Under the pieces are notes generated by a model. It did no database searches. It saw only the letters and a program-made list of their open reading frames with translations, and was not told the DNA's origin. This document shows, piece after piece, positions 8,628 through 18,450 of a stretch of DNA of 64,000 bases. Position 1 is the stretch's first letter, and every line of letters begins with the position of its first letter. Origin of the DNA: SIG455 sp045589495 (lineage in GTDB: Bacteria > Bacillota > Clostridia > UMGS1810); the NCBI GenBank assembly GCA_045589495.1, contig JAZNPF010000016.1, positions 62,001 to 126,000 on the forward strand. Reading direction: 5' to 3'. A program made the translations under genes and the position numbers.

Positions 8628-10223
8628 ATGTTGAAAAAAGTATTGGCAGGATTGCTCGCAGTATCTATGAGTGCATGTATGTTCTCGGGATGCGGCAATA
8701 AAAATGAAGAAGTAGGTGCTGATATTACAGGCATTTATGGAAAAGGTGAAATTACATATCCTATGGAAACTAATGGTGAAAAACTTACCATAATGCAGCA
8801 TCTCAATGCTACTATAGCAGCAGTTGCTACAAGTCAGAATGAGTTGCCGTTCACTAAAATTCTCAGGGAAAAAACTGGTATTGATGTAGAATACATAAAT
8901 CCTTCTGTTGCTCAGTGGGACGAACAGTTTAACCTGTTGTTCTCATCAGATGACCTTCCTGATATTATTCACTATAACTGGAGAAATTATACCGGCGGCG
9001 GTGCTGACGGAGTTGTAGACAGCGGTTTTATTATGGATTTAACACCATATCTGGAAGATTACGCACCTAATTACTATAAGTTTCTCCAAAATAACGAGTT
9101 TATAGCCAAGATAGCAAAATCACCTAAAGGCAAATACTATTGCTTTGGCAATTCGGGTCACCAGTTGCCCACAAAAGGTCCTTACTTAAGAGCTGACTGG
9201 CTTAAAGAACTCAACCTTGAAGTTCCCGAAACAATTGATGAGTGGGAACACGTTCTTACTGTGTTTAAAGAGAAGAAAGGCGCAGAAGCACCTTTTGCGT
9301 GGGACAACAAAAACTTCTATGATCAGACCAGTTTTGAAAATGCTTACGGTGCATCTTTAAAATTTAAAACAGAAGAAAACGGCACTAAGGCCGTTTACGG
9401 ACCTATGACCACAAATTACCGTGACTTTATTCTTAAAATGAAAGATTGGTTTGATAAAGGTCTTATCGACAAAAACCTTGCTACTGCAGACCAAGCTTCT
9501 CTTGATGCACTTTTACTTACAGGTAAAACAGGTGCTACTGCAGGTTATATTTCAAGCGGTCTTGGTGCAAAATTAACTGCTATGGAAAAAGATCCTACAT
9601 TTGATTTGGTTGCTGCACCTATTCCTGTTCTTAATAAAGGTGACAAACCTATTCGTGTTGACGTTATAAATAATGGCGGATACGGTGACGTTGCTGCAAT
9701 AAGTTCTACAAGTGTTAATAAAGAACTTGCAATGCGTTATCTTGACTACGCATATTCTGATGAAGGACATATGTATTATCTGTACGGCGAAGAGGGCAAG
9801 ACTTACACAATGGAAGATGGTGTGCCTAAATACACAGATATGATTCTCAATAATCCTGATGGTCATTCTGTAGCTGAGGCTCAGGCATTGTATACAAGAA
9901 GCACATATTCAGGCGCGATGTATACAGATGATAATTATTATATTCAGACAATCCAGAGACCTCAGCAGCTTCATGCTCTTGAAACCTGGAAATATGATAA
10001 GTCACAGATGCTGCCGAATTTAGCGATGACACCTGAAGAACAGAAAGAATATTCAGAAATTATGACTGAGATAGATTCGCATGCGCGTGAAGTTTCAATG
10101 GGTGTAATTTATGGCCGTGTTCCTGTTTCTGATCTTGAAAATTTACCTGCAAAACTTAAAGAAATGGGAATTGAAAGAGCTACAGAAATTATTCAGACCG
10201 CTTTGGATAGATTCAACAAGTAA
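8628..10223 (+). CDS. Extracellular solute-binding lipoprotein of a sugar ABC transporter (LplA-like)
   Basis: This 531-aa protein starts with a lipoprotein signal peptide whose lipobox (FSGC) places the lipidated Cys near residue 22. The mature part has the family-1 solute-binding layout of large LplA-type proteins, with early segments such as LREKTGIDVEY, SDDLPDIIHYNW and later LADWLKEL-like helices. It should capture oligosaccharides at the outer face of the membrane and pass them to a CUT1 permease pair. No permease lies next to it in this operon. The nearest pair is at 1025-2911. It shares architecture with the lipoprotein at 53176. It follows a strong ribosome site (AAGGAGTG) and heads a long plus-strand operon that continues with SLH proteins and a heparinase. 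Confidence 0.9.
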   Translation: MLKKVLAGLLAVSMSACMFSGCGNKNEEVGADITGIYGKGEITYPMETNGEKLTIMQHLNATIAAVATSQNELPFTKILREKTGIDVEYINPSVAQWDEQFNLLFSSDDLPDIIHYNWRNYTGGGADGVVDSGFIMDLTPYLEDYAPNYYKFLQNNEFIAKIAKSPKGKYYCFGNSGHQLPTKGPYLRADWLKELNLEVPETIDEWEHVLTVFKEKKGAEAPFAWDNKNFYDQTSFENAYGASLKFKTEENGTKAVYGPMTTNYRDFILKMKDWFDKGLIDKNLATADQASLDALLLTGKTGATAGYISSGLGAKLTAMEKDPTFDLVAAPIPVLNKGDKPIRVDVINNGGYGDVAAISSTSVNKELAMRYLDYAYSDEGHMYYLYGEEGKTYTMEDGVPKYTDMILNNPDGHSVAEAQALYTRSTYSGAMYTDDNYYIQTIQRPQQLHALETWKYDKSQMLPNLAMTPEEQKEYSEIMTEIDSHAREVSMGVIYGRVPVSDLENLPAKLKEMGIERATEIIQTALDRFNK

Positions 10224-10268
10224 AAATTATTTACATCTGTGAAAACGAAGAATGGAGTTGTTCGAACT

Positions 10269-11951
10269 ATGAAAAGGGTATTTAGTTTGATTATTTCGAT
10301 ATCTGTGTTATCCCTTTGCTTAACTTCCTATGCAACAAGCATCAGGGTTACAGATCTAGAAAATGATATTGTGACTGTATCCGGAAATATTGAAACCAGC
10401 GGAAATGTTTTGATTACCGTTTTGAATCCTGGTAAGTCATCAGCAAATGTTACAAGTGGAAATTATGTTGCCACTTCAGAAGCAGTTCATACTGTTATAG
10501 GCGGATATAAACCGGCAGGTGACTTTGGTTTTGATATCAAAATGCTTCCTGATCCTGTGACCGGTGGCGGGGAATATGTTTTTATCGTAAATACCCCTGA
10601 CGGACGAGAAGAAAATCAATCATTAAATTTTTATTCTTCGGAATTCAAGAAAAATTTAATAAGATATGTGAATGAACATTCTTATGATGATGTAAAACTG
10701 AAAATCGATGAAATAATACTTAAATTCGGTTTGTCCAGACATGAACTTTACACAAAAGGAAATCCAGCAGATATTGCTAAGCAACTTGTTGTTGCAAGAG
10801 ATAATTTTACTGGTGATACTATCCCTGTAGACAATGCCATTATGGAAAAGGTTCTCCTTGAATCAATGCTTTTATCTGCCTTCAATTGCGGAAACAGAGA
10901 AGCTGTTGTAGGAGAAAACGGATATTTTAAGTATATGGCTGAAATACTTGATATCAAAGATGATAAAAAGTATATTGACTACTGCAATTTCATAAATGCA
11001 GATGGTATCAGTGCCATGAATAGTATTCTCCTTAATGGTGAGTATGGTGTTGCTCAGGACTTATTAGATGCCTTTGAAGAAAATGTTCTTGTTCGGATAA
11101 TTACCGATTATAAAGAAAACGGCTATGGTCATGTCAGCAACTATTTTACAAAATATGAATCAGATTATAAAGATGCAGGTTTTGATACATCTAAACTTAC
11201 ATCATCTATAAGCCGTTCACTCGTTAATGCTAATGCATCTACTCTTTCTGAATTAAAAGAAGTATTTGTTTTAGCACAAAATGAAAATGCAGATTTAGGT
11301 GGCGGAAGTTCTTCTTCCGGCAGTTCCGGTTCTGGAAGTTCCGGCAACTCTTATTCCGGAGCAGGATTTATTACAAATCCTGCGGCGGTTACACCTTCCT
11401 CGTCAGTGTTTAATGATATAAGTCAATATTCATGGGCTAAAGATGCTATAGAGGAATTGTACAAACGCGGTATAATATCCGGAAAAGGCAATGGTATGTA
11501 TGCACCTGCTGATATGCTTACAAGAGCAGAACTTACAAAAATGATAGTAAATGCTTTTGAATTAAAAGCTGATGGTACATCTGAATTTTCTGATGTTGAC
11601 GGCCACTGGGCAAAGGAATTTATAACAATTGCAAATAGCCTTGGAATTGTAAACGGAACTGGCGATGGTCTCTTTGCTCCTGATGGATTGATTACCAGAG
11701 AGCAGGCAGCCAAAATCATATATGGTGCTTTAACTTATGGAAAAGAAGAGATGATAAATTCATCAGATGAAACAAAATTTGCTGATGATACTTCAATCTC
11801 GGAATATGCCCGTCAGGCAGTATATTTTATGAAGAATAGCGGAATTATTTCGGGCAAAGGTGAAAATATGTTTGCACCAAATGACAATCTTACCAGAGCA
11901 GAGGCAGCAAAGATGATCTACGGTGCAATTAATCACCATGAGGAGAATTGA
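10269..11951 (+). CDS. Secreted protein with three C-terminal S-layer homology domains
   Basis: The 560-aa product begins with a signal peptide ending near TSYATS. The ATG at 10269 is preferred over the GTG at 10239 because it starts the signal peptide directly and follows a GGAG site. Residues about 20-120 form a predicted beta-rich domain, and about 120-350 are helix-rich. A Gly/Ser-rich linker (about 345-370) leads into three SLH repeats from residue 381 to the end, each with the pattern F-x-D, W/A-x-x-x-I and ITRAE/LTRAE. SLH repeats bind pyruvylated secondary cell-wall polymers, so the protein should be anchored on the surface. The layout is the same as in the protein at 44387. It probably displays or binds the glycan. 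The N-terminal domain is not recognised. Confidence 0.85.
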   Translation: MKRVFSLIISISVLSLCLTSYATSIRVTDLENDIVTVSGNIETSGNVLITVLNPGKSSANVTSGNYVATSEAVHTVIGGYKPAGDFGFDIKMLPDPVTGGGEYVFIVNTPDGREENQSLNFYSSEFKKNLIRYVNEHSYDDVKLKIDEIILKFGLSRHELYTKGNPADIAKQLVVARDNFTGDTIPVDNAIMEKVLLESMLLSAFNCGNREAVVGENGYFKYMAEILDIKDDKKYIDYCNFINADGISAMNSILLNGEYGVAQDLLDAFEENVLVRIITDYKENGYGHVSNYFTKYESDYKDAGFDTSKLTSSISRSLVNANASTLSELKEVFVLAQNENADLGGGSSSSGSSGSGSSGNSYSGAGFITNPAAVTPSSSVFNDISQYSWAKDAIEELYKRGIISGKGNGMYAPADMLTRAELTKMIVNAFELKADGTSEFSDVDGHWAKEFITIANSLGIVNGTGDGLFAPDGLITREQAAKIIYGALTYGKEEMINSSDETKFADDTSISEYARQAVYFMKNSGIISGKGENMFAPNDNLTRAEAAKMIYGAINHHEEN

Positions 11952-11952
11952 T

Positions 11953-14679
11953 ATGAAGAAAAGAATTATTTGCTTAATATTGATATGCGTGCTTTCTTTA
12001 CAATTTGTTGCCCTTAATACAGGAGTGATGGCTGAGGAAACAGTGACAACTGTGACGGAAAACAGTGAATTAACCATGTTTAAAAATCTTGGTGTGATTG
12101 ACAAAACTGTTTCAGGTTCTGATGCTGTTACAAGAGAAGCACTTGCAAAGGTTATTGTAAATATAGTTTATGGCGGAATACCCCCAAAAGATAAAAATGC
12201 AACTGAGTTTTATACAGATATTACTGCTGAACAGGCAAGTCATGTAAATACTGTTACAAGGCTCAAGGTGATGAACGGTGTTGGTGACGGCTGTTTCTCT
12301 CCTGATGCTAATGTTACTTATATGCAGGCTCTTAAAGTTATAGTTGCATTTATGGGATATTCTGTAAAAGCAGATGCCTTCGGCGGTTATCCGGGAGGGT
12401 ACTTGAGTGTGGCAACAGAACTTAAACTCACGAAAGGCATCTCTGCTAATTTAGAAGATTTCATTACGTATGACAGTTTGTCGTGGGTATTAAAAAATGC
12501 TTCTGTTGCAAATATAGCCTATACAATCAATTCGGGGAACGGCAGCGTTAATTTAGAAGAAGCAGGTAGTTTTCTAAGTTATCATATGCATGTAAATTAT
12601 GATGAGGGAGCAGTAAAAATCAATTATATCGGAAGTACAGATAATGCCTCTCAGGAAATTTATAATGTTATCAATATAAACGGAGAAAAATATTGTTTAA
12701 CCACAAACACTATGGATTTGCGTAATCACTTGGGTGAATGGGCACAAATTTATTATAAATCCGAAAATGGTTATAATTACATAATGCATTATGTAATTAA
12801 CCCTAAAAAAATTGTGCATATTACAAGTGAACAGGTTGGAAAACTTACCAACGGCAAACTTTTCTATTTTGATGATAATGGTAAAGAGAAAAAAATAGGT
12901 TTTGATCCTGAAAAAGTTTCAATCCTTTATAATAATTCTGCTTTATCTAATTATACAGATGATTTTTTGTATAATACATTTGAAGTTAAAGATGGTTCAG
13001 TAAGTTGTATAGATGATGATGGCGACGGTGTATATGATGTTATAAATATTGAAGCTTATGAAACTCACATTGCCAATAAAGTGGTGGATGATAAAATCTA
13101 TACCAAACATAAAACTGAAAAGGTACTGGATTTTGATGATATTGAAAATAATGTTGCTATCGTAAACGCATTAGGTGAACCTATCAAGTTTACAGATATT
13201 TCAGTTGGTGACACATTATGTGTTGAAAAAGATGTTTATGGCAGAATAAATACCATAACAGTTCTTATGGATAAAATCTCTACAACTATTGCCGGTATGT
13301 CATTTGATTCGAATGGGATGATTGACTCTCTTACCGTGACCAATATGGAATATCCAATATCAAACGGCTTGAAAAATCTTATGAGTACATATCCTGATGA
13401 GTATAATGTTGTTATCGGAAAGAAAATAGTGGCATATTTCAACAAGGATTTGGAAATTGCAGAAATACTGACAAGTGAGTTTGAAAGTTATAACACTGCA
13501 TATCTGGTTGCCCACGGAATAAATAAGGGAATGGATCCGACACACTCAATTAAAGTTTTTACCGCCAATGGTGAGATGGAAGTTTATACATTAGAAGATA
13601 ATTTACGTATGGGATATACCAGAACACCTATTTCTGCCGATGATTTTGTTGATTTACTGTATTCAGGTAACGAAAAGGTTGTTCGCCAGATTATTTTGTT
13701 TACTGTAAATGAACGAAGCGGAAAAATTGATTGGGTAGATATATGCAACGGTAAAACGGATGAAGATAATGAAGACGGCTTGTACAAATATATGGTATTT
13801 GAAAATGCCGTAAGAGATAACATCCAGATTGATTATACTGAATCAAATTTGACTTTCTGCGGATTGTTGCTTATCAGTGAAGGAACGACTATTTTTGTTG
13901 TTCCCTCAGAAGAAGAGCGTGACAGTGATGCTGGATATACAATTGAATATGAACGCAACCTGAAAAATAATAGGATTATTATTCCTTCAACAGATTCCAG
14001 CACTGGAACAGTAAACGAGAAATGGGAAGCATACGGAACGCAAAAGGGCAATCCTTGTGCAGAGGTGCTTGTGTGGGAGAAAAACGTTGTTGCTGAAATT
14101 TCAGATAATATTAGTGCATCCGTCGTTAAAGACGTGTCTGTGATTTTAGACGATAACAGAAATATAGTAAGTACAATTACTGTGCTGAGTGGAGACGCTG
14201 AAAAAAAATATATCACTGATGACGGCTTGGCAAATTTCGGTTCTATGTCAGGAAGAAAAGTTGACAAGGGTGATGTTATACGTTTTACATCAAACTCAGC
14301 GAATGAAATTATAATGTTGCAATTGCTTTATGACTGTTCCGAAGATGAGATTTCTACTGCTCCGCTTGTTAATGACAGCACAAAAGGATATCGTGACGGA
14401 TTAAGAATGATAAAAGGTAATGTTTCAAGAAGCGGTTCAACTTTTTACGAAGTTGAGTATGCAGATGCCGCCACGGGTGTACTGCACAAAGAATTCCGTC
14501 CGTATGTATTTGTGCATCCGGTATACGGCGTAACTTTAGGTAGGGATAATGCTGTGACAGATGTGGTTAAATTAGCCGATTATGATATTTATTCCGAAGA
14601 AGATTATCCCGGTATGGCATCGAAGATATTTTTACAGTGTAATAATGGTTACTTGATATTTGCTGTTATTTATAATTGA
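11953..14679 (+). CDS. Secreted SLH-domain protein with large uncharacterised beta-rich region
   Basis: The 908-aa product starts at the ATG one base after the upstream stop, with a GAGGAG site inside the upstream gene's last codons. A signal peptide (about residues 1-28) precedes an SLH-like repeat (about 35-70), then a clearer one (FYTDITAEQ to FMGYS). The remaining 700 residues are predicted to be mostly beta-strand and contain a calcium-loop-like DDDGDGVYDV segment around residue 355. The latter half is not recognised. N-terminal SLH repeats followed by such strands are common in clostridial surface proteins. It lies tightly between another SLH protein and a lyase, so a role in holding the glycan or the lyase at the cell surface is plausible but unproven. 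Confidence 0.75.
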   Translation: MKKRIICLILICVLSLQFVALNTGVMAEETVTTVTENSELTMFKNLGVIDKTVSGSDAVTREALAKVIVNIVYGGIPPKDKNATEFYTDITAEQASHVNTVTRLKVMNGVGDGCFSPDANVTYMQALKVIVAFMGYSVKADAFGGYPGGYLSVATELKLTKGISANLEDFITYDSLSWVLKNASVANIAYTINSGNGSVNLEEAGSFLSYHMHVNYDEGAVKINYIGSTDNASQEIYNVININGEKYCLTTNTMDLRNHLGEWAQIYYKSENGYNYIMHYVINPKKIVHITSEQVGKLTNGKLFYFDDNGKEKKIGFDPEKVSILYNNSALSNYTDDFLYNTFEVKDGSVSCIDDDGDGVYDVINIEAYETHIANKVVDDKIYTKHKTEKVLDFDDIENNVAIVNALGEPIKFTDISVGDTLCVEKDVYGRINTITVLMDKISTTIAGMSFDSNGMIDSLTVTNMEYPISNGLKNLMSTYPDEYNVVIGKKIVAYFNKDLEIAEILTSEFESYNTAYLVAHGINKGMDPTHSIKVFTANGEMEVYTLEDNLRMGYTRTPISADDFVDLLYSGNEKVVRQIILFTVNERSGKIDWVDICNGKTDEDNEDGLYKYMVFENAVRDNIQIDYTESNLTFCGLLLISEGTTIFVVPSEEERDSDAGYTIEYERNLKNNRIIIPSTDSSTGTVNEKWEAYGTQKGNPCAEVLVWEKNVVAEISDNISASVVKDVSVILDDNRNIVSTITVLSGDAEKKYITDDGLANFGSMSGRKVDKGDVIRFTSNSANEIIMLQLLYDCSEDEISTAPLVNDSTKGYRDGLRMIKGNVSRSGSTFYEVEYADAATGVLHKEFRPYVFVHPVYGVTLGRDNAVTDVVKLADYDIYSEEDYPGMASKIFLQCNNGYLIFAVIYN

Positions 14680-14690
14680 GGAGGGAGAAT

Positions 14691-17600
14691 ATGAAGAATA
14701 ATATCACTAAAATTTTGCTTATATGCATTTGCCTGTTGATGGTTTCAAATACTGTTTTTGCTACGGAATTTTCCACCTCGGTTAATTACTCTCAGAAGAT
14801 AGAAAATCCAAATTTGGAAATGCCTATGAGCGGTGACAGAATACTTATTGACGGATATGCAGTTATTGAAGCAGAGGATATAGTGCTTAACAAAGAAGCA
14901 TGGATTACTGAAAAGGACGCAACCGCTTCCGGTGGCACACGTATACGTTTGCACGATTCCTTGAAAGAGGTAACAAATCATACTGTTATTGAAAGTCCCG
15001 AACTTGGTACAAATATTTATGTGCCTTTTGACGGTGCATACAATGTGTGGATACGTGCTTATCCGAGAAAATCATGGAACAGACAGATTTTTATGTCTGT
15101 AGATGGTGAGTCATATACAGGATATCTGATACGTACGTATGACGATTGGTATTGGATAAGTTTGGGAACGAAATCATTTGAGGCGGGTTTAAATCAACTG
15201 TTATTTAAACACCGTGACCCCGGATATATTGCTGATAAAATAATCGTTACTGCTGATTTGGATTTTACACCCGTTGGTGCGTATGACCTTCCGGATCCTA
15301 CAGGTCCATTAGACATAGGTTCAATTTACGAAGAACCTGTAGTAGTACCGCCGGATTCACATCCCAGACTTCAATTAACGAAAGAAACAATTCCGCAGGT
15401 CAGAGAAAATATTAAACATCCATATTTTGCAGAGGCATATACAGAACTGCTTGCCAATGCTAAACGCGAGATAGACGCTGACCTTCCTGCTACATACAGT
15501 TCAGTATCCAACAGAAGTCAGGATTTAGAGAAAAGACTGACCGCTAGAGCATTTTTGTATGCACTTGGCGAAGCAGATGCCTCTGTTGCAAAAGAGGCAA
15601 TAGCAGGTGCTCGTAAAATGATGGATACTTTCAAGTGTACCGTAGGTGGTTCTACAATTCACGAACAGATAGCGCCTGTTATTATGAATGCTGCTTACGT
15701 TTATGACTGGTGTTATGACCAGATGACAGAAGAGGATAAGGAACATCTGAGTAAAAAACTTATCAGATGGTTAAGACAGTGTAACTATCCGATTATGCCG
15801 GATGAGTATACTGGTATTGATGGAAGAACCAATGAACAGGCATATCTTACAGGACCTTTTGCTGTAGCAGTTGCTATTTATGATGAACATCCCGAGCCGT
15901 ATCTTGCATATATGGGATTGTGGCAGACACAATTTGCTACTGCAAGAAAATTCTATAATCAATCCGGCAGAACTGCCTACAGCAATCACTACATTTTCAG
16001 AAATATGCTTGATGCGTATATAGCGCGCGGTGTTAAACTTTGGGGATACGATAATTTCTGGGGCGAAGATTTTGCTAAAATCCCATATTTATTCCTTGAA
16101 CAAAGACTTCCCAACGGATATCTATTCAAAGAAGGCGACGACGCTACATATTCTTATGGTAAAAAATATTACTATGTAGATAAATCTGCTTTTATACCTT
16201 ATGCAGCGGGCTATTTGGGGGATGATCCGCTTATTACAGGCGAGTATGCCCGTCAGGTATTTGCAAACGGCGGAGCTTATGCTACATCTTTTGACAGATT
16301 GCTTTTTGTAGACCCGAATGTTGAAACTATGATGCCCGGTGATGGCAATCTGCCGCTTGTCAGAAAGTATGGTTATCCAATGAGCGGTCTTGTTGCAAGA
16401 ACAGGCTGGAATATGGGAATGGATTCCGATACTGCTATGGTTTATATCAATATGAGAAACTCAGCGGCAAACACCCATACTCACCTTGATGTCGGTGCCT
16501 TTCAGGTTTATTACAAAGGCGCGCTGGCTATAGATTCCGGTAACTATATGGGTAATGATACCACATGGGGAAGTAATTATGATTATAACTACCATAAACG
16601 TACAGTTGCCCATAACTGTGTAACTGTTTACGATCCGGATGAAGTGGTTGATTCTTATTATAATAAACTCGAACCTGACTCCACATTGAAAAATACAAAT
16701 GACGGCGGTCAGAGATTTAACTATCTTGGTTCAACATTGAGTTGGGAGCAGGCACAGGAGGAAATGTCTGTAACTAAGTCAACTTATACAGGTCCTAACG
16801 AAATGACACCTAAATTTGCATATATCAGAGGCGACCTGACAAATGCTTATACATCAAAAATAAGCGAATATGAACGTGCATTCATATATATGGACCTTGG
16901 AAATAATGATTATCCTATGGCTCTTCTGGTGTATGACAAAGTAGATACTTCAAAAGCAGAATTTCCTACTAAATATCTGCTTCATGCACAGGAACAGCCA
17001 GAATTAAACGAAGACACCAAAACAGTAACCATACGTAAAACTCTTAATCCGGGTGATAACGGTAAAATGGTTCATAAAACTTTGATGCCGTCGAATGCTA
17101 AGGTAGAGTTAATAGGCGGTCCCGGTAAAGAATACTGGGTAAGTGATGCAGACGGCAATATTCCTACATCATTGTGGGATGGAAATGGCGAATACGCACT
17201 TGCAGGTAATTGGCGTGCCGAAGTTTCATACCCGACAGAAAGAAAAGAACACACTTTCTTGAACTGTATGTATGTAACGGATAATGAGCGTAATTTACCT
17301 GAACTTCCTATGACGTACGAATCTCAAAGCGGTTTTGTCGGTGTAACTATAATGGACAGAACTGCGCTTTTGAAAAACAGTACGGAACTTCAGGAAACTG
17401 CGTTTAATGTTACTGTAAGGAATAACGGGCATGATAAAGTTTCTTGCTTTATTGCCGATATTGCCCCCGGCATCTGGAATGTTAAGGGCGATAATGTTGA
17501 TATAAATGTAGAAGTAAAAGAGGCAGAGAATTGCATTTACTTTGAAGGTGCTCCCGGTAATTATGCAATAACACCTGCGGAAAATGCAGTTGCTACTAAA

Positions 17601-18428
17601 ATTGATTATCCTGCACGTGAAGTATCAGTTCCCGGTGATTTCTATATTTATTCCGACAGTTTGTTCTGGAATACGCCGTACTCGTCTAAAATTATAGACG
17701 GCGTGCCATACTTTGATGCTGAAACTGTGTTTACCAAAATCGGTGCGGAAGTTACTCATTACGAAAATGGTGCACTTGGTGCTGCTTTAGACGGCAGAAC
17801 AGCAGTTATCACGCCATCACTTGACACGTACGAACTCAATGGCGAAACTAAAAAAATGGGACACCCTGCGATTGCTGTTGATGGACGCGTTTACATTTCA
17901 AACGAAAGTTGTAATGACTTTATGCGTGCGTATATGGATTGGCATCCGTATGAAAAAGTACTTGAGTATATCTCTTATGATGACCAGCGTGTTGTATCAA
18001 GAGAGTATTCTATAGAACTTAGTGCTATAGACCGCAACACTGTTATACCTCAGAAAGAAATCATTGCATCGGATGTTAACGGCGCAAGCAAGGCAACCAA
18101 CGCAAACGATTTTGACTTAACAACCAATTGGGTTTCATATCAGGCAGGCGCTTGGCTGATGTGTGATTTTGGCGAAGTTGTAGACTTCAGTAAGATTTAT
18201 GTAGGTATTCCTTATGGTGATAGACGTGTTAACTATTTTGCTCTGGAAATTTCAGAAGACGGAAAAACATGGAGAAGAATATTCTCCGGCGAAAGCAAGG
18301 GCGGAACGCTTAATCCTGAACTGATATACGAAGGAGCCGCAAAAGCGCGTTATGTTCGCTACGTAGGTAATGACAACTCCGAAAAAACAGGTATGAACTG
18401 TGTCAGCGAGTTGATAGTTGTACGATAA
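14691..18428 (+). CDS. Secreted heparinase II/III-family polysaccharide lyase-like protein with discoidin-type C-terminus
   Basis: The 1245-aa product starts at ATG 14691 after a GAGGAGGGAG site and has a signal peptide (about 1-25). Residues about 40-190 resemble a galactose-binding/CBM6-35-like sandwich (IEAEDI near the start). From about 220 (HPRLQL) an alpha/alpha-toroid leads into the heparinase II/III beta-sandwich, with the hallmark H596-x-H598-x-D-x-G and the downstream IDSGNY. In the family these surround the metal or active site cleaving uronic-acid-containing polymers by beta-elimination. The last 140 residues look like an F5/8 type C domain (DFGEVVDFSKI, FALEISEDGKTW, ARYVRYVG). 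Which glycan is cut cannot be read from sequence. Two further relatives occur at 46201 and 57685. Confidence 0.85.
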   Translation: MKNNITKILLICICLLMVSNTVFATEFSTSVNYSQKIENPNLEMPMSGDRILIDGYAVIEAEDIVLNKEAWITEKDATASGGTRIRLHDSLKEVTNHTVIESPELGTNIYVPFDGAYNVWIRAYPRKSWNRQIFMSVDGESYTGYLIRTYDDWYWISLGTKSFEAGLNQLLFKHRDPGYIADKIIVTADLDFTPVGAYDLPDPTGPLDIGSIYEEPVVVPPDSHPRLQLTKETIPQVRENIKHPYFAEAYTELLANAKREIDADLPATYSSVSNRSQDLEKRLTARAFLYALGEADASVAKEAIAGARKMMDTFKCTVGGSTIHEQIAPVIMNAAYVYDWCYDQMTEEDKEHLSKKLIRWLRQCNYPIMPDEYTGIDGRTNEQAYLTGPFAVAVAIYDEHPEPYLAYMGLWQTQFATARKFYNQSGRTAYSNHYIFRNMLDAYIARGVKLWGYDNFWGEDFAKIPYLFLEQRLPNGYLFKEGDDATYSYGKKYYYVDKSAFIPYAAGYLGDDPLITGEYARQVFANGGAYATSFDRLLFVDPNVETMMPGDGNLPLVRKYGYPMSGLVARTGWNMGMDSDTAMVYINMRNSAANTHTHLDVGAFQVYYKGALAIDSGNYMGNDTTWGSNYDYNYHKRTVAHNCVTVYDPDEVVDSYYNKLEPDSTLKNTNDGGQRFNYLGSTLSWEQAQEEMSVTKSTYTGPNEMTPKFAYIRGDLTNAYTSKISEYERAFIYMDLGNNDYPMALLVYDKVDTSKAEFPTKYLLHAQEQPELNEDTKTVTIRKTLNPGDNGKMVHKTLMPSNAKVELIGGPGKEYWVSDADGNIPTSLWDGNGEYALAGNWRAEVSYPTERKEHTFLNCMYVTDNERNLPELPMTYESQSGFVGVTIMDRTALLKNSTELQETAFNVTVRNNGHDKVSCFIADIAPGIWNVKGDNVDINVEVKEAENCIYFEGAPGNYAITPAENAVATKIDYPAREVSVPGDFYIYSDSLFWNTPYSSKIIDGVPYFDAETVFTKIGAEVTHYENGALGAALDGRTAVITPSLDTYELNGETKKMGHPAIAVDGRVYISNESCNDFMRAYMDWHPYEKVLEYISYDDQRVVSREYSIELSAIDRNTVIPQKEIIASDVNGASKATNANDFDLTTNWVSYQAGAWLMCDFGEVVDFSKIYVGIPYGDRRVNYFALEISEDGKTWRRIFSGESKGGTLNPELIYEGAAKARYVRYVGNDNSEKTGMNCVSELIVVR

Positions 18429-18450
18429 CCCTGAAAAAGGAGTGAAAAGT

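Noticed and set aside
11300..11350. Gly/Ser-rich repeat that also looks like a low-complexity frame on the other strand
   Set aside because: It is the linker of the SLH protein; the opposite-strand frame is a shadow.
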